64,000 nucleotides of DNA. It comes from Amborella trichopoda. Its lineage: Eukaryota > Streptophyta > Magnoliopsida > Amborellales > Amborellaceae. Below the pieces are notes generated by a model. That model was not told where the DNA came from, searched no databases, and saw nothing but the letters and a program-made list of their open reading frames with translations. The stretch lies in NCBI RefSeq assembly GCF_000471905.2, contig NW_006499364.1, forward strand, positions 3,448,357-3,512,356. The letters are read 5' to 3'. Shown here one piece after another: positions 23,719 to 35,482 of this stretch; the stretch's first letter is position 1; each line of letters opens with the position of its first letter. Made by a program: the position numbers and the translations under genes.

Positions 23719-24305
23719 TTTATGAATATCTCAATAAGTTCTAGACCATTTTGAGACTGTCGAAATTTCCACTATTTGTCAGGCTTTATTGGCCAACTTC
23801 TCTTTTTTATTCCGCATCAAAGACCCATGGTGCTGAAAAATGTGTTCAAACAATTACCTCTTCTTCATGCGCGATACTACTCTTTTACACTTGTGGTGTT
23901 GCTCTCTTACACATGCGATGTTACTCCCATCCACATGCGACGTTACCTTTTCTTCTTGCACGACGCTACTCTTTTACGTGCACGGCGTTGCTCCGTTACG
24001 CATGTGGCATTACTCCAATGCATGTGCAGCGTTAACTCTTCTTCATGTGTGACTCTACTCTTTTACATGTGTGGAATTGCTCTCTCACACACACGACGTT
24101 ACTCCCATGCAAGCGCGACGTTACCTCTTCTTTAGTATTTTCTTTTCTCTTCCCACGCGGTGTTGTCCTCTCTGTCTCTCCTCTTCTTCCATGTATTTGC
24201 CATTCTCGGCTTTAACTCAGTGACACACATGGCAATAGCTTTCCTTCATCTGACCCTGTTACTGTGTGCATCTCACGTCTAGGAAAATTTGGGGTTCTTA
24301 CAAAC
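23719..24305 (-). mobile_element. U3 fragment of the E4 5' LTR
   Basis: GACTGTCGAAATTTCCACTA and GTCAGGCTTTATTGG match 7080-7140 and 14215-14270. After an array (23868-24128) the segment ends ...TTGGGGTTCTTACA, which read on the minus strand begins TGTAAGAACCCC and could be the LTR start. No matching start was found in the other copies, so this end is tentative. Confidence 0.5.
23868..24128 (-). repeat. 85-90-bp repeats in U3 of E4
   Basis: Three units beginning TCTTCTTCATG or TCTTCTTGCACG, each containing CTACTCTTTTAC, GTTGCTC and CGACGTTAC. Inside each is a finer period of about 24 bp. One similar unit lies at 11275-11372. Confidence 0.7.
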
Positions 24306-24822
24306 TATTGTACCTGATCTAAGGTCTCATAAGCAAAAAACCCAAGGTTACAGGAAAAGGCAAGTTCTCTCGGTCGCTAGAATCTCATTTTTCGATGATC
24401 ACCCAAATTAGGAAATGATGTTAATGAAGACTAAAATAGACTAAACTTGATGCGAAACGATTGTGATAGTCTCCTCTTTCATATGCAAGAAAAACAAAGA
24501 CTCAAATCATCACAGGTTGAATGGCATTAGCGACCAAAGTTCACGAATATTGCCAGACTTCCACCCTGTGGGAAAAGGCTGCCTCTACACAATTAAAGAG
24601 CATCAAAATGCTCATAATCGAATAAGCACTGAGGATATAATGGAAAATCGATGGAACCATCGCTACAAGTTCGTGAAAAAGCTTCCAAGATCTGGCAATG
24701 GCAAAAGGACCCTCGCATAGGGATGGTTTTGTCATTAGAATAAAAGGTTTTAGGGGCGTTTTGATCATTGTACCTAATTTTGGGATTTTATTCTATTTTC
24801 ATTAATTGTAATTGGTTAGATG
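24306..24822. other. Unassigned spacer
   Basis: About 500 bases with no match elsewhere in the window. A plus-strand frame of 85 codons (24463-24720) has no recognisable motif or codon pattern. This may be older host sequence between E4 and E5, or internal sequence of an unknown element. Confidence 0.4.
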
Positions 24823-26121
24823 TCTCAATCTCACCCTCAGGTCAGGATGACTTGGTGGCTTGGCTTTGGGTTCGAGATAGACCTGGGACTTGAGATCGCT
24901 CTCTCTAGTGAACCTTGTGAGGAAGACACGGGCAAGATTACCAACCAATGAGAGAGGAATTAAGGTATGAGGTGGGACTTACCTCACTTGGGTCTGTGAC
25001 ACACTCAGGCTAACTTGCGTGGGTGCCATCTTAGATCACGTCAGAATGCACCTCAGGTTTATGACTGGTTCGAAATCACCTCATTTGGCCTATTTCGTCT
25101 TTTCCTACAGTCACACATACACATTAGAATACAAGACAAGTGGGCTTGAAGACTCCACCTTGTCATAGGGTGAGCGCACACATGTGTGTGTACTCAAAGG
25201 GAAACAGAAAATAACATGATCGAGTTCGTGTCAATTTGACAGCCTTTCGGTGTCTCCTTGACAAAGGACCTTTAGTACATATTTTACAGTAATAAAAGCA
25301 AGGACAGAGTGAGATAGAAAAGAAAAAGAAAGCAAATGAAAGAAGGTGAAAAGGAGGGAAGAAGTTCGATCAAGCAGTTGGACTGGGACAATGGCAAGAC
25401 TGGCACGATGGTTAGTCTGGCACGACTGATAGACGGGCACGGGAACTATACTGACATGACGGCTGGGCTACTCGACGACAAGACTACCATGGTGGTTGGT
25501 CTGGTGCAACGGCTGATCTCACACAACAGCTAGATGAGCACAGTAACTAGATCGGCACGATGGTTAGGCTGCTCGGTGTCGAGACTAACTTGGTTTCCAA
25601 ATGCTCTGCCTAGCCTCAGATCAAAAAAGTAAGAAAAGAAAGGGAAAATGAGAAATCATGTTCGGCAGCATGCACTGCCGTGCAAGAAAAAAAATAAAGA
25701 GAGAAAAAGATCATGCGCAGCAGTGTGTGCTGCCGTACAGGTTAAAAGGAGGGAAGAAAGAAAGGTCTTGCTTGGCAGCATTAACTTTTGTGTAAGACAA
25801 AAAGAAGAGGGAAAGGAGAGAGTTGTGCTCGGTGGCATTCATTACCGTACAAGACAAAGAGAAGAGGGAAAGGAGAGAGTTGTGCTCGGCGGCATCCATT
25901 ACCGTACAAGACCAAAAGAAGAGGGAAAGGAAAGAGTTGCGCTCAGCAGTAATCACACTCCCATGAGAGACAAAAAGGGGGGAGAAGAAGGAGAGGGTCA
26001 CGCTAGGCAGATTTCAATATCGTGCGACACAGAGAGGAAAGAGGAGAGAGAGAGGGTTGTGCTCGCCAGTGTTCACCACCATGCAAGATAGAGAGGAAAG
26101 AGAAGGGAGAGAGAGGGTCGT

Positions 26122-27598
26122 TGTAACAATCCTAAACTACTAAAAAAAAAAAAAACTATTAATACATGACAATTCGTTTGAACATGATGGTCCTTAGGGA
26201 CCATAGTTACTTTTAAAATCTTTGTGTTTCCTTGCTCTTGGCACGTCCACTTAAGGACGTGGGCTTTAGGTGTTTAAAGCGGAAACTAACGCTCACACCT
26301 GTAACGTAATATAAGCTTTAGGTGTTTAAAGTGTAAACTAACGCTCACACCTGTAACGTAATGAAAGAATAAAATAATATGTCAGTAGAATTTAAATTCA
26401 GAGAAGTGAAGACTCCTACCTTAGAAAACTTTTGAGATTTTTCTCTCTAGTCGAAACACAGAGAACTCCTTTCTCGAGCCGAATTTTTATCGGAAGTTCC
26501 CTCTCAAATATTTATGGGTAAGTGATATCGTCTTCTTGAAAAATAGTCTGTTTTTATTAAATAGTGATATTTCCGTCTAGGATCTTTATTTTATAAGTTT
26601 TGGGTGTAAGTGACCTCATTGTCTCGACAAATAATCCATTCTTTTTAAAAATAAAATGAAATAATTATTTCTGCTTATTATCATGAATTTTAGGCGCGAT
26701 AAATTTTATGCGCACGCGACCTCATTATCTTGAAAAATAATCTTTTTAATAAAAATTGTGATATTTTAGCTATGTTAGAAATTTTAAATGCTGTAAATTC
26801 TTAGAAAAATAAATTTACTTATTTTTCTTGTCTATTATTAGAAAATTTTAGATACTATCAAATTATTAAAAATAAATGTGATATTTCTGCTTTTAGTAAA
26901 ATTGTGAGATTTCTTTCTACTGTTTTTAAATATTTAGACATTGTAAATTTCATGTGCAAATGACTGCCTTATTATCTGAAAATTGATAGTTTTGCATTTG
27001 ATTACAGCATTGTTGTGAAATGTTTATTTGCAAATTAACATCCCATAAGTTGTGATAATTCTGTATTCTTGAATTTCTATAAGAGTTTTTCTATACATAT
27101 TAGATTGGCAATTATGCTATAATATCTTTACGAACTGCTACCTTTCTAATTTTGAGCCCAAATATTTGATTGGTTATTTTTAAAATGTTATTGAAAGTGA
27201 CTGTTATTAATGGTTTCAGTGAAATTCATATTAATGATTTTAGTGATATATTGAGTACATGATATTGCTGCTTTCGAATGTCTAAAGAGATTTAGAAATA
27301 CTTTAAGTATACAAGTGGACTCATCCGGTTCGCCGGTGAGGTATAAGTGGACCTATCTGAGACGTCGGTGCTGAGTAGCCAAACTCATCAAACTATGGTA
27401 AACATTTTTTCAGGATAACTACGGATTCATTTTGAGTGCTAATCAAGATCAACCTTGGAAGATATTGTTGTTGTGCTAGCTTTCTTTTGTTACTTTGTAT
27501 GACCTCGCCACTGTAAATTTGTCCTATCAATAGATGTAAATATGTTTTGTCGGTCACATCTCAGGAATAACAGTATTGTAAATTCTTGGGGTGTGACA
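26122..27598 (+). mobile_element. Solo LTR S1 inserted in the E5 LTR
   Basis: A 1,477-base AT-rich block starts TGTAACA and ends TGTGACA. It is flanked by GTCGT (26117-26121) and GTCAT (27599-27603), a 5-base target duplication with one mismatch. The repeats on both sides (TGCTCGCCAGTGTTCACCACC and TGCTCGACAGTCC) belong to the same array, so the insertion can be read directly. Its end GGGGTGTGACA resembles the C1 LTR end GGGTCGTGACA, which suggests plus orientation and a chromovirus-type source. It contains tandem CGCTCACACCTGTAACGTAAT (26285-26365). No internal region remains. Confidence 0.8.
26255..26365. repeat. 57-bp direct doublet in S1
   Basis: GCTTTAGGTGTTTAAAG followed by CTAACGCTCACACCTGTAACG occurs twice in immediate succession. 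Confidence 0.8.
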
Positions 27599-27689
27599 GT
27601 CATGCTCGACAGTCCTTACTGCCATGCGAGACTGGGAGGAAAGAGAGAGAAAGTCATGCTCGACAGTATTCATTGATGTGCACGACAGA

Positions 27690-28400
27690 AGAAGGAAAGA
27701 AGAGAGAGAAAAGGAAAGGAGAAGAGATAGAAATGAAAGAAGAACATAGAGAAATGGAAGAAGAAGAAAGATAAAGGAAAGAAGAAGAGAGAGAAAGGAA
27801 AGAAGAAGAAAGAGAAGAAAAGAAGAAGAAGAGAGAGAAATGAAAGAAGAAGAAAGAGGAAGAAAAGAAGAAGAAGAAAGAGAAAGGAAAGAAAAAGAGA
27901 GAAAGGAAAGAGGAAAGAGAAGAAAATATGAAGAAGACAGAGAAAAGAAAGAAGAAGAGAGAGAAAGGAAAGAAGAAAAAAGAGAAGAAAAGAAGAACCG
28001 AGAGAAAGTCGTGCTCGACAATATTCACTACCATGCATGACAATGGAAGGAAAAGAAGAGGAGAAAGTTATGCTCGGCAACATTCACTGTCGTGCATGAT
28101 AGTAGAAGGAAAGAAGAGAGAGAAATAAGAGAAGATGAAGAAGAAGAGAGATAAAGTCATTCTCGATAGTAAAAAAAGAAGAGAGAGAAAGAAGAGAATT
28201 AAAGATTAGAGAGAAAGAAGAAGAGGAAAGAAGAGAGAAAGAAGAAGAGGAAAAAAGAAGAGGAAAGAAGAGAGAGAACGAAGAGAGAGGAATAAGAGAG
28301 AGAAAGAAAAGAGGAAAAGAAGAGAGAGGAGAGAGAAAAAAATAAGAGGGAGAAAGAAGAGAGCGAAAGAAGAGAGAGGAGAGAGAAAATTACCTTACGG
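27690..28400 (+). repeat. Long purine tract (GAA/GAGA)n in the E5 LTR
   Basis: About 700 bases are almost pure purine on the plus strand, with short interruptions around 28000-28110 by the TGCTCGACA-type repeat. Long open frames across it on the minus strand are made only of Ser, Phe and Leu and are composition artefacts. Similar shorter purine tracts lie at the same LTR position in E2 (12780-12930) and, as pyrimidines, in E6 (36290-36390 and 51300-51390). Confidence 0.85.
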
Positions 28401-30899
28401 TACTCGTCAAAGTTTTCTCTCTTCTCTCTCTCCAAGATGTGACCTAAAACTTGAAGTAAAAGGGATTTTTTATTGATAAAAAAGAGGGTCCTTTACATTT
28501 AGAAGGTACGTTCTTTATTTTGAAGTGGGGCCCAAACATTGGTGGATCATTAAAACTTAAACTAATTGATGAAAATTAGAAGTTAAAAAATTTATAAAAA
28601 ATTAGGAAAATAGGGGCAAAATGATGATTTTGCCCCTACATCAATAATCCATGAAATTTGGAACAGCTCCTTGCATTGCCCATGCAATCTTTATGATCTT
28701 TCAAGATCTGTTCTGGGTACATCTAATCTTCATCACGTCAAAAAATTATTCGTTCCTCAATCAGCTCGGGAAGTTGATCGTTTTGATACCCTTTTCGAAC
28801 CATGAATCAGACTCTCAGGCCATGATCATGATGTGCCAAAACATGGGAAAATGTGCAATCTTAGATTTAAAATTCAATCCATTTCTCAGTATTTTTGCCT
28901 GATTTCTTTGTTGTGGAGTGTCGAACATATTGTTGTGATCATTTTGGAAAAAGAACAGCTCGATTCAATTCCCGAACGACCATTATCCAAATTGGGAAAC
29001 TTTGGCCAGAGTTTGGAATCTAGTGACAAGATTTGTAGCAACTTCAGACTCATCGCACATCAACTCTGACTTTCCATCATGTGAGGGGTTCGACTCGGAT
29101 GAAGCCTCTGACCTCGTGCTCATAATGGGTCCAGTTTGAGGTTGATCCGATGCGCGAGCGTCGTGATATGGCCATTTGATCGAGGAGACGTGCTGCTAGA
29201 ATATTCCTACAACTTTTGCAAGTTTTTCGGTGAACTTCTCTCCTCGATCACTCTTGACTCAAGCCTTGTTATCATGCGTGTCGCATATCAAATTGACCGG
29301 GTCGGTGAGACAACATGCTCCCAAAATTTGGGCTCAATCCGACCCGAGATGAGGGAGATATGGCCATGGAAAGTTTTCCCTAAAATTGTGATGCACAGTT
29401 TCCATTAAGGGAAATTGGTTCATAGAGGGTGCACCGTAATAGTGTACGACCTACTCATTTTGGGTAATGTTGTCATAACTTGCTCCGAAAGCATTGGAAT
29501 GCACCAAAAATTGGTACCCAGGGGCTTTCGAACATTTTGAATCCAATTGCAATGGTTTGGAGACCATTTGATGCTCTGATAATGGTCATATAGTTCAGAT
29601 TCGATTTTCAGCATGATAAAGGTAGAATTTCTCGAAACTGTTTTAACGTCTACACTGCCTAAAACTCGTCGGATTGGGATGAAATTTGGTAGGTGTTTTT
29701 AGGAGGCTCTTATGCACAATCCAGAACCTTCTTAGGAAATTCTTAGACTATAAAAAATTCACTTCCAGATCAAGGCTTATTGATCTACGGCTTCCGCAGT
29801 CAACAGGAATTTGGAACTTGCGCGCCTAGATTGTGAACTGCTCTCTCATTATTCGTATCGGGTGTAAAAGTGATGGAAATGACCTCAAATAGCTTGCCCT
29901 GTCAAATTTTGGGCTTCGAGAGAAGAGAGAAGGGCACCATTCGAAATCAAAACTGGTCCTTCAACTTCAGTTTTCTTCCTTGCCACCGGATCACACAAAG
30001 ATCAAAGGGATATTTGTGCAAAGCTACTTCGTGAAGGGGTGACTAGGGCACTCAGACAGTTGGGGACCTTGTTGTGAACCTAGACATGGAGACTTGAGGG
30101 ATGATTTTAGAGTCTACACCCTATTGGATGTACAAGATGCTTTTATATTCTTCACCCCCGTCGGACTTTTATCACATTGTTTGCTACTACACCAGGTTTT
30201 TTTTGACAAGCAGGTTACCTCTGTGAGTTCCATCTTACCGAGCCGATTCAGGGGTTTTTGTTGTTGTACCTCTAATGCTTGGTCTGGCCAGGGAGGGATT
30301 TTGACTAGGGGGCCTTAGTTGGCTTCACCCCGGTTGCTGTGGCTAGATATTGACCTGATTTGACAGTTGCTTGCCTATTTGGGATCTGGAGGGATGATTT
30401 TAACATCTACACCCCATTGGATGTATGAGTTGCTTTATTTGCAATCTCACTAGGTTTGTTCTGCCTGGTTTGACAGTTTCTTATTTTTGGGTCTTGATAA
30501 CAGGATATACTACTGTCGAGATATTTTTTTGATATGCTGAGTGAAGAGGTTTATAGTGGCGGACATTGCATTCACCTGCTTATTAGTCCAAGCATACTTT
30601 CAGGTTTTCGCTTTGACAGGGGGAAGCACTGCTGTAGGGATGGTTTTCACCAACCTCCTTTTTATTAGACTCTTTCTCCCATGACCTGATGGCCATGTCT
30701 GCCTTTCTTTTCATTTTTACTCACAATGCCCTTTTATGTTTTCACCATGCCTAGTTTTTTTTTATAGAACTCTCTTACTCATGGTTTCATGAACATGTCC
30801 GTCCGTCTTTTTTACTCATGGCGTTCCCTTCTCGGGTTCACACCATGCCCATTTTTTTTTTCTTTTTTGTGGGGACGTGTTTAAGGTCATTCCTCCGAG

Positions 30900-31610
30900 A
30901 CCTGCGCAAAGCAGTTTAACGTCATGTGACCAAGACGTGCACTATAGTTTAAGGTCATACAACTCGACCGTGATGGTAATGGATGACAGTCTGTGGAGGC
31001 CATGGGGTGAGTATGGTGGTGGTTTGACTCACTTTGAGGAGACCACCTGTGAATGATTGATTGTGTTTGGATAGAAGGTGAATAACGATGACCCACCAGT
31101 TGTCGATGAGTATGGATGGTGGAATGGCTCACTGTGATAGTGGGTCCAACTCACTAGGGAATGTAGCGAGTTCTTGAAGGGCAATGGAGATGGACTTGCT
31201 GGAGAGGAAATGGAGATGATATGCATGCATGGACGAACCAGCTAAGGGAGGCATGCATGGAACGGCATGGAAAAAGGCATGCAACGGGACACCCATGTAT
31301 GGAGGCATGTTTAAGGAAATTCCATCAGGACCTAGGCAAAGCAGTTTAACATCGTGCAGCTAGGACGTGCACTATAGTTTAGGATCATACAGCTGGACCA
31401 TTGCGTGAAGCAGTTTTTTGTCATGCAGCCAGAATGTGCACTATAGTTTAGGGTCATACAATTGGACTGTTACGTGTAGCTGTTTAATGTCATGCGGCTA
31501 GGACGTGCACTATAGTTTAGGGTCATACAGCTGAACTGTTGCGCGAAGCAGTTTCATGTCATGCGATCAGGATGTGCACTATAGTTTAGGGTCATACAGC
31601 TAGACCGTTG
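30900..31610 (-). repeat. GTTTAAGGTCAT array in U3 of E5
   Basis: Units of about 66 bp (GCAGTTTAA.GTCATG, then GGACGTGCACTATAGTTTA, then GGGTCATACAGCTGGACC) are clearest at 31340-31610, with five copies. A unique 400-base insert at 30970-31310 separates these from the first copy. Confidence 0.8.
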
Positions 31611-32827
31611 GCAAGTCTCCAAGTATGTGGGCTGCCAATGAGGGGTGGACTCACTAGGAGATGTTAAGTGGATGAAGCTCCATGGGGAATGGATGGTGAT
31701 ATGACTCACTGGGGATGAAATGGCCGAGGTCATTTATAGGTGGTGGGTTCAGATGGCGATGGTGGCTCAGTGAGGGATGATAGGTAGAAATGGATTCATT
31801 AGGGATTAGGTTGTGTAAGTATGACTCCCTCGGGATAAAGGATTAAGGCATGAATATGATTCCAGTGAGGATGGAAAGGCGATGAGGGTCGAGGCTTGCC
31901 GATGCGCACATGACCGGTCGACTAGGGAGGCATGCATGAGGCGTCTTGCAAAAGGAGTGGGTGTAGAGGTAGAAGTGGTGCACTCGGCAATGGAAAGTGC
32001 GCACGGTAGTGATGCGTGCATGACAGGGAGCATCAGGGTGTGCACGGTGGTAAAGCACACACGGCTATATTCACGCTCGTCAGCACTTGACAAGGAAACG
32101 CTTTCAGCAGCACATGTGGAGAGAGCAAGCTCTCGGTGACAACGTGTGGCGAGGGAACGTGCTAGGTGGCAACATGTGGAAAGGGAATGTGCTCGGCTGC
32201 ATGTGCTCGACGGTCTGGATAGAAAGACACCACGGGGGGATTTCAATGCGATGCGCAGTATGGACAGTTGTGTCGGTAAGAATGTGCACACGACAGTGAG
32301 GTAGCATTGCCATTCAGCAGGTTGCGAGCCATTAAACATTCTCTTTGTGGACACCTTTGCCCTCACACATGTCTTTTTGGTTTAAACGCCCTTCGGGTTT
32401 GCATCGTGACCATCTTTTATTTGATGAATTTTACACACAATAGCTGGTGATTCTACCATGCCCCGTCATTTTGCTTTGGTTTCTTTTTCTTCTTTTTCTT
32501 CTGACACTTTTACCCATGGTGCCCTTTCAGGTTTTCACCATGTACGTCAAAAGCCCATGATGCCCTTTCGGGTTTTCATCATGTTCGTTCCCCATTTTTT
32601 TGTAGAGGAATCTTTAAGGTCATGCCACCGTGACCATCGATTTGGTGTGATTTAAGGTCGTTCACCGAGACCTTAGGGCATTTTAAGGTCATGCGTCTAA
32701 GACCATATGTTGTGCAGTTTAACGTCGTGCAACCATAACATGTGTTGTAGTTTAAGGTTATACAGTTTGGACCATGGCTATGAAGTTTTAGGGTATTGCT
32801 GTTCAGACCGTTAAGCTGCACCAAATC

Positions 32828-34800
32828 TCATACTAGTTCAATTTTCCCACTGTCTATGTGATCCTGGATTATGTCTCTAATGGTAATGGTAATAACCTCC
32901 TTAGTCTTATGATCAAGCATCCTACGATATTAGCAATAATTGGGCTCATCATCCCTCTTGACTTCCCCCAATCTTTTTACCTTAGGTAGATTGATCATAC
33001 CCTTATATAAGAGAGTTTCCATCATCTTGGGGTTTATGCATATGTCAAAGGAATACCCCTTGTGCTGACTTTGTCTTGAGAAGCGTATGATACTGTACTT
33101 GGGGAAGTTGAGTCTTTGGTCTCCTTGTTACAATACAGTTTGAGCAACATAAGCTGGGTGAAGCTTCTGGTAGCGATTCAGCTTCTCGGTCACTGAGATA
33201 TTGCATCTTTTTGATGCTTTGGTTACCATGCCTTTTACTAGTCCTCCATTCCCAATCTAAAGAAAATATGGAGAAAGGACTGGCAATGAGGGAGGCGAGG
33301 GTGGGAGTAACTCTTCTCTTTACGACCTTGTTTTGATGACCAGATGCGTTGCTTGAGGGACAATAAAGAGGGATTGATGATTCGATGGGGTACACTTAAG
33401 CTTACGAGACGTTAGTAACACTTAGCACAAGGTTTCTACCATTTCATTTTTCGACCTCATCTCAGCCTGTAAATGTCTTAATATGGCTTTAAGCTGTGCG
33501 ATCTCGTCTACATAGGATTCTGGTATTTCAGTGATCACCATAGTTTCATCACCAACTATACTTGAGGGCTCTTTACCATCAAGAGGGAACCTGAACCTCT
33601 CGTAGGATGGCAAGCTTTTATTATCATCCTCAAAAGCACACATGGGGCATTCATGGCATGAGGAGATCAAGAAGTTTGCTTTGTAGAGATTCGAGGAGTT
33701 CTTAGGTCATGGACGGTCTGTTTGAGCAGGGCTGTCAATGGGGGTGCAGCTCATTTCATTCAATGCTAGGGAGTTGCTTTCCTCAAATGAGAGTGATGAA
33801 TTCTCATCAGAGGTAGGAGCAATTGGGCGAGAGTAGGTGCGGGAGGCCGCATCATTAGAACCAACGAGAGCAGATGGTTGTCCATCACATCTCCCAGATT
33901 CTATGATGAATCCATGCAAAGAAGGAAGGAAAGCAGACAGTGACAGAGTCCCCTTCTTGTTCGGAAGATCTATAGCGACAATGAATTTCTCAAACACTTG
34001 AAGCGGCTCAACAGTACAGTCTTCTTTTCAGCTTCATTGTGAGGAGCCGGGATGTCGAGGTAGACTTTGGGGGCAGCTGGTGGATCATTTTGTTGCATCA
34101 TGGGAAGAAGACCAATCTCTTCATAGTTCGAACTTTCCACCACCAAGGGATCATGGGCAACACCCTCTGTGGGTTCGGCTTCTGTCTCACTGGAGTCACT
34201 GAGACTACCGTGCAGTGGTGTCTTCCGGCTCAACAAGAGTCTAGGAGAAAGTAATTCAGGCCCACGAGATGCCCCGAGCTCAATCTTCTCGAAGAAGCCA
34301 TTGCTCTCGATGCCCCATCTTGAAATGGGTTCGGGTGTCTGATCGGTTGATGGCGCAATTAGCTCAGGATTGATGGGGTTACTGGGGTCAGATTGGCTCT
34401 TTCCCCCATTCGTAGGCTCGTCTTTGCCCCGAGTGATCTGGTGTACATGCAAAATTGAACCCTAACAGTGTTCCAAGGTAACCTGAGGTTTTCGCCAAGG
34501 TGTAGCTAGAATGGATGGTCCACTAGCTTCGGTGGGTGTGTGAGAGGTGGTGGCTTTAAAGCCGCCTCTTCCTGGTGTCGAGCCTCTTGTTATAGGGCCC
34601 CGAGGTGATAGAGAATGGGCGATAGCCTTGCGACAACCCGCAAGAGCAACAGCAGATGAACTACCAATCGCGGGAGAGGGAGGAGCGGCCTTCGAGCTGC
34701 CCCAAGTAGTGGGACCGACTAGTGATTTGCTGGTAGCAGGGGGCATGCTGTGTGTGGTTCTAGTGCACCACCCATGCAAGGTGCTTTGGTGGAAGGTCCA
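32828..34800 (-). pseudogene. gag: gag remnant of E5 (only coding part of the element)
   Basis: Three frames can be joined by eye: 34779-34462 (RGSTPGRGGF, matching the N-terminal gag segment of E1), 34452-33970 (160 codons without a stop) and 33997-33707, then 33670-33422. The last part (32828-33020) reads MINLPKVKRLGEV and then PNYC, a stop, YRRMLDHKTKE. This matches the position and shape of a CHHC knuckle that has lost its final residues. The middle of this gag is not alignable with E1 or E6, so E5 is a divergent subfamily. It is rich in Ser, Pro and Glu. No RT, RNase H or integrase lies between it and either LTR. Confidence 0.6.
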
Positions 34801-34854
34801 CTAAGGCTAGGAGATGCGAAGTGAGGGACCTTCAAGTCCCTCCTCACACCAATC

Positions 34855-35482
34855 TGATGGCTTGGCTTCGGGTTTGAGATGGACCTGAGACTTGAGACCG
34901 CTCTCTCGTGAACTGTGTGAGGAAGACACGGGCAAGATTACCATTCAGTCAGAGAGGAATTAAGGTGTGAGGAGGGGCTTACCTCACCTAAGTCCGTGAA
35001 GCACTCGGGCTAACTCATGCGAGCGCCCTCTTAGATCAAGTCGGAATGCCCCCCAAGGTAATGACTGGTTCCAAATCACCTCCTTTGCCCTTATTTCCTT
35101 TTTTCCAACAGTCACACATGCACACATTAGAATACAAGAAAAGTGGGTCTGAAGATCCCACCTTGTCATAGGGTGAGCTCACACATGTCTTTGCACTCAA
35201 AGGGAAATGGAAAATAACATGATTGATTTTCTGTCAATTCAACAGCCTTCCGACGTCTCATTGACAAAGGACCATTAGTACGTATTTTACAGTAACAAAA
35301 GCAAGGACAGAGTGAGATAGACAAGAAAAAGAAAGCAATTGAGAGAAGGTGAAAAGAAGGGAAGAAGTTTGATCAGGCAGTTAGACTAGCATAATGGCGA
35401 GACTAGCATGGCGGTTAGTCTGGCGTGGCCGATAGACGGGCACGATAATTATAGCAGCACGATAGCTAGCCCGGCCGACAAA
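34855..35482 (-). mobile_element. 5' LTR remnant (U5) of E5
   Basis: Aligns with 24856-25480 nearly end to end (same CACGGGCAAGATTACCA and CAGTAA.AAAAGCAAGGACAG). The primer site and first bases of the LTR end are missing: the gag-side sequence CTCACACCAAT runs straight into CTGATGGCTTGG. It stops at 35482, where E6 begins in the opposite orientation. Confidence 0.75.

Larger units (their letters stand above)
24823..32820 (-). mobile_element. 3' LTR of E5 (with nested solo LTR)
   Basis: The left end TGGTTAGATGTCTC is the LTR terminus, followed outward by non-element sequence. The 650 bases at 24856-25480 match 34862-35480 closely, more than they match other LTRs here, so E5 is a separate subfamily. 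Rightward come a TGGCACGATGGTTAG array (25380-25580), TTGTGCTCGGCGGCATTC units with purine-rich spacers (25640-28180), the U3 block (28600-29980), a 50-base motif seen twice (30095 and 30390), the TTTTCACCAACCTCC block (30600-30870), the GTTTAAGGTCAT array and more repeats to 32820. Without the nested insert it is about 6.5 kb. No polypurine tract is visible at 32820, so the outer U3 is probably deleted. Confidence 0.7.

Noticed and set aside
24463-24720. Possible small host gene (85 codons)
   Set aside because: No recognisable motif, no neighbouring exon and no supporting repeat of the frame. It is left as unassigned spacer.
27554-28083. Overlapping long minus-strand frames rich in Ser, Phe and Leu
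   Set aside because: They arise from the purine tract on the plus strand and cross the solo-LTR boundary. There is no complexity or motif typical of a protein.
31806-32366. 186-codon minus-strand frame
   Set aside because: It covers U3 repeats rich in CGTGCACA. There is no start context, domain or conservation in the sister LTRs.
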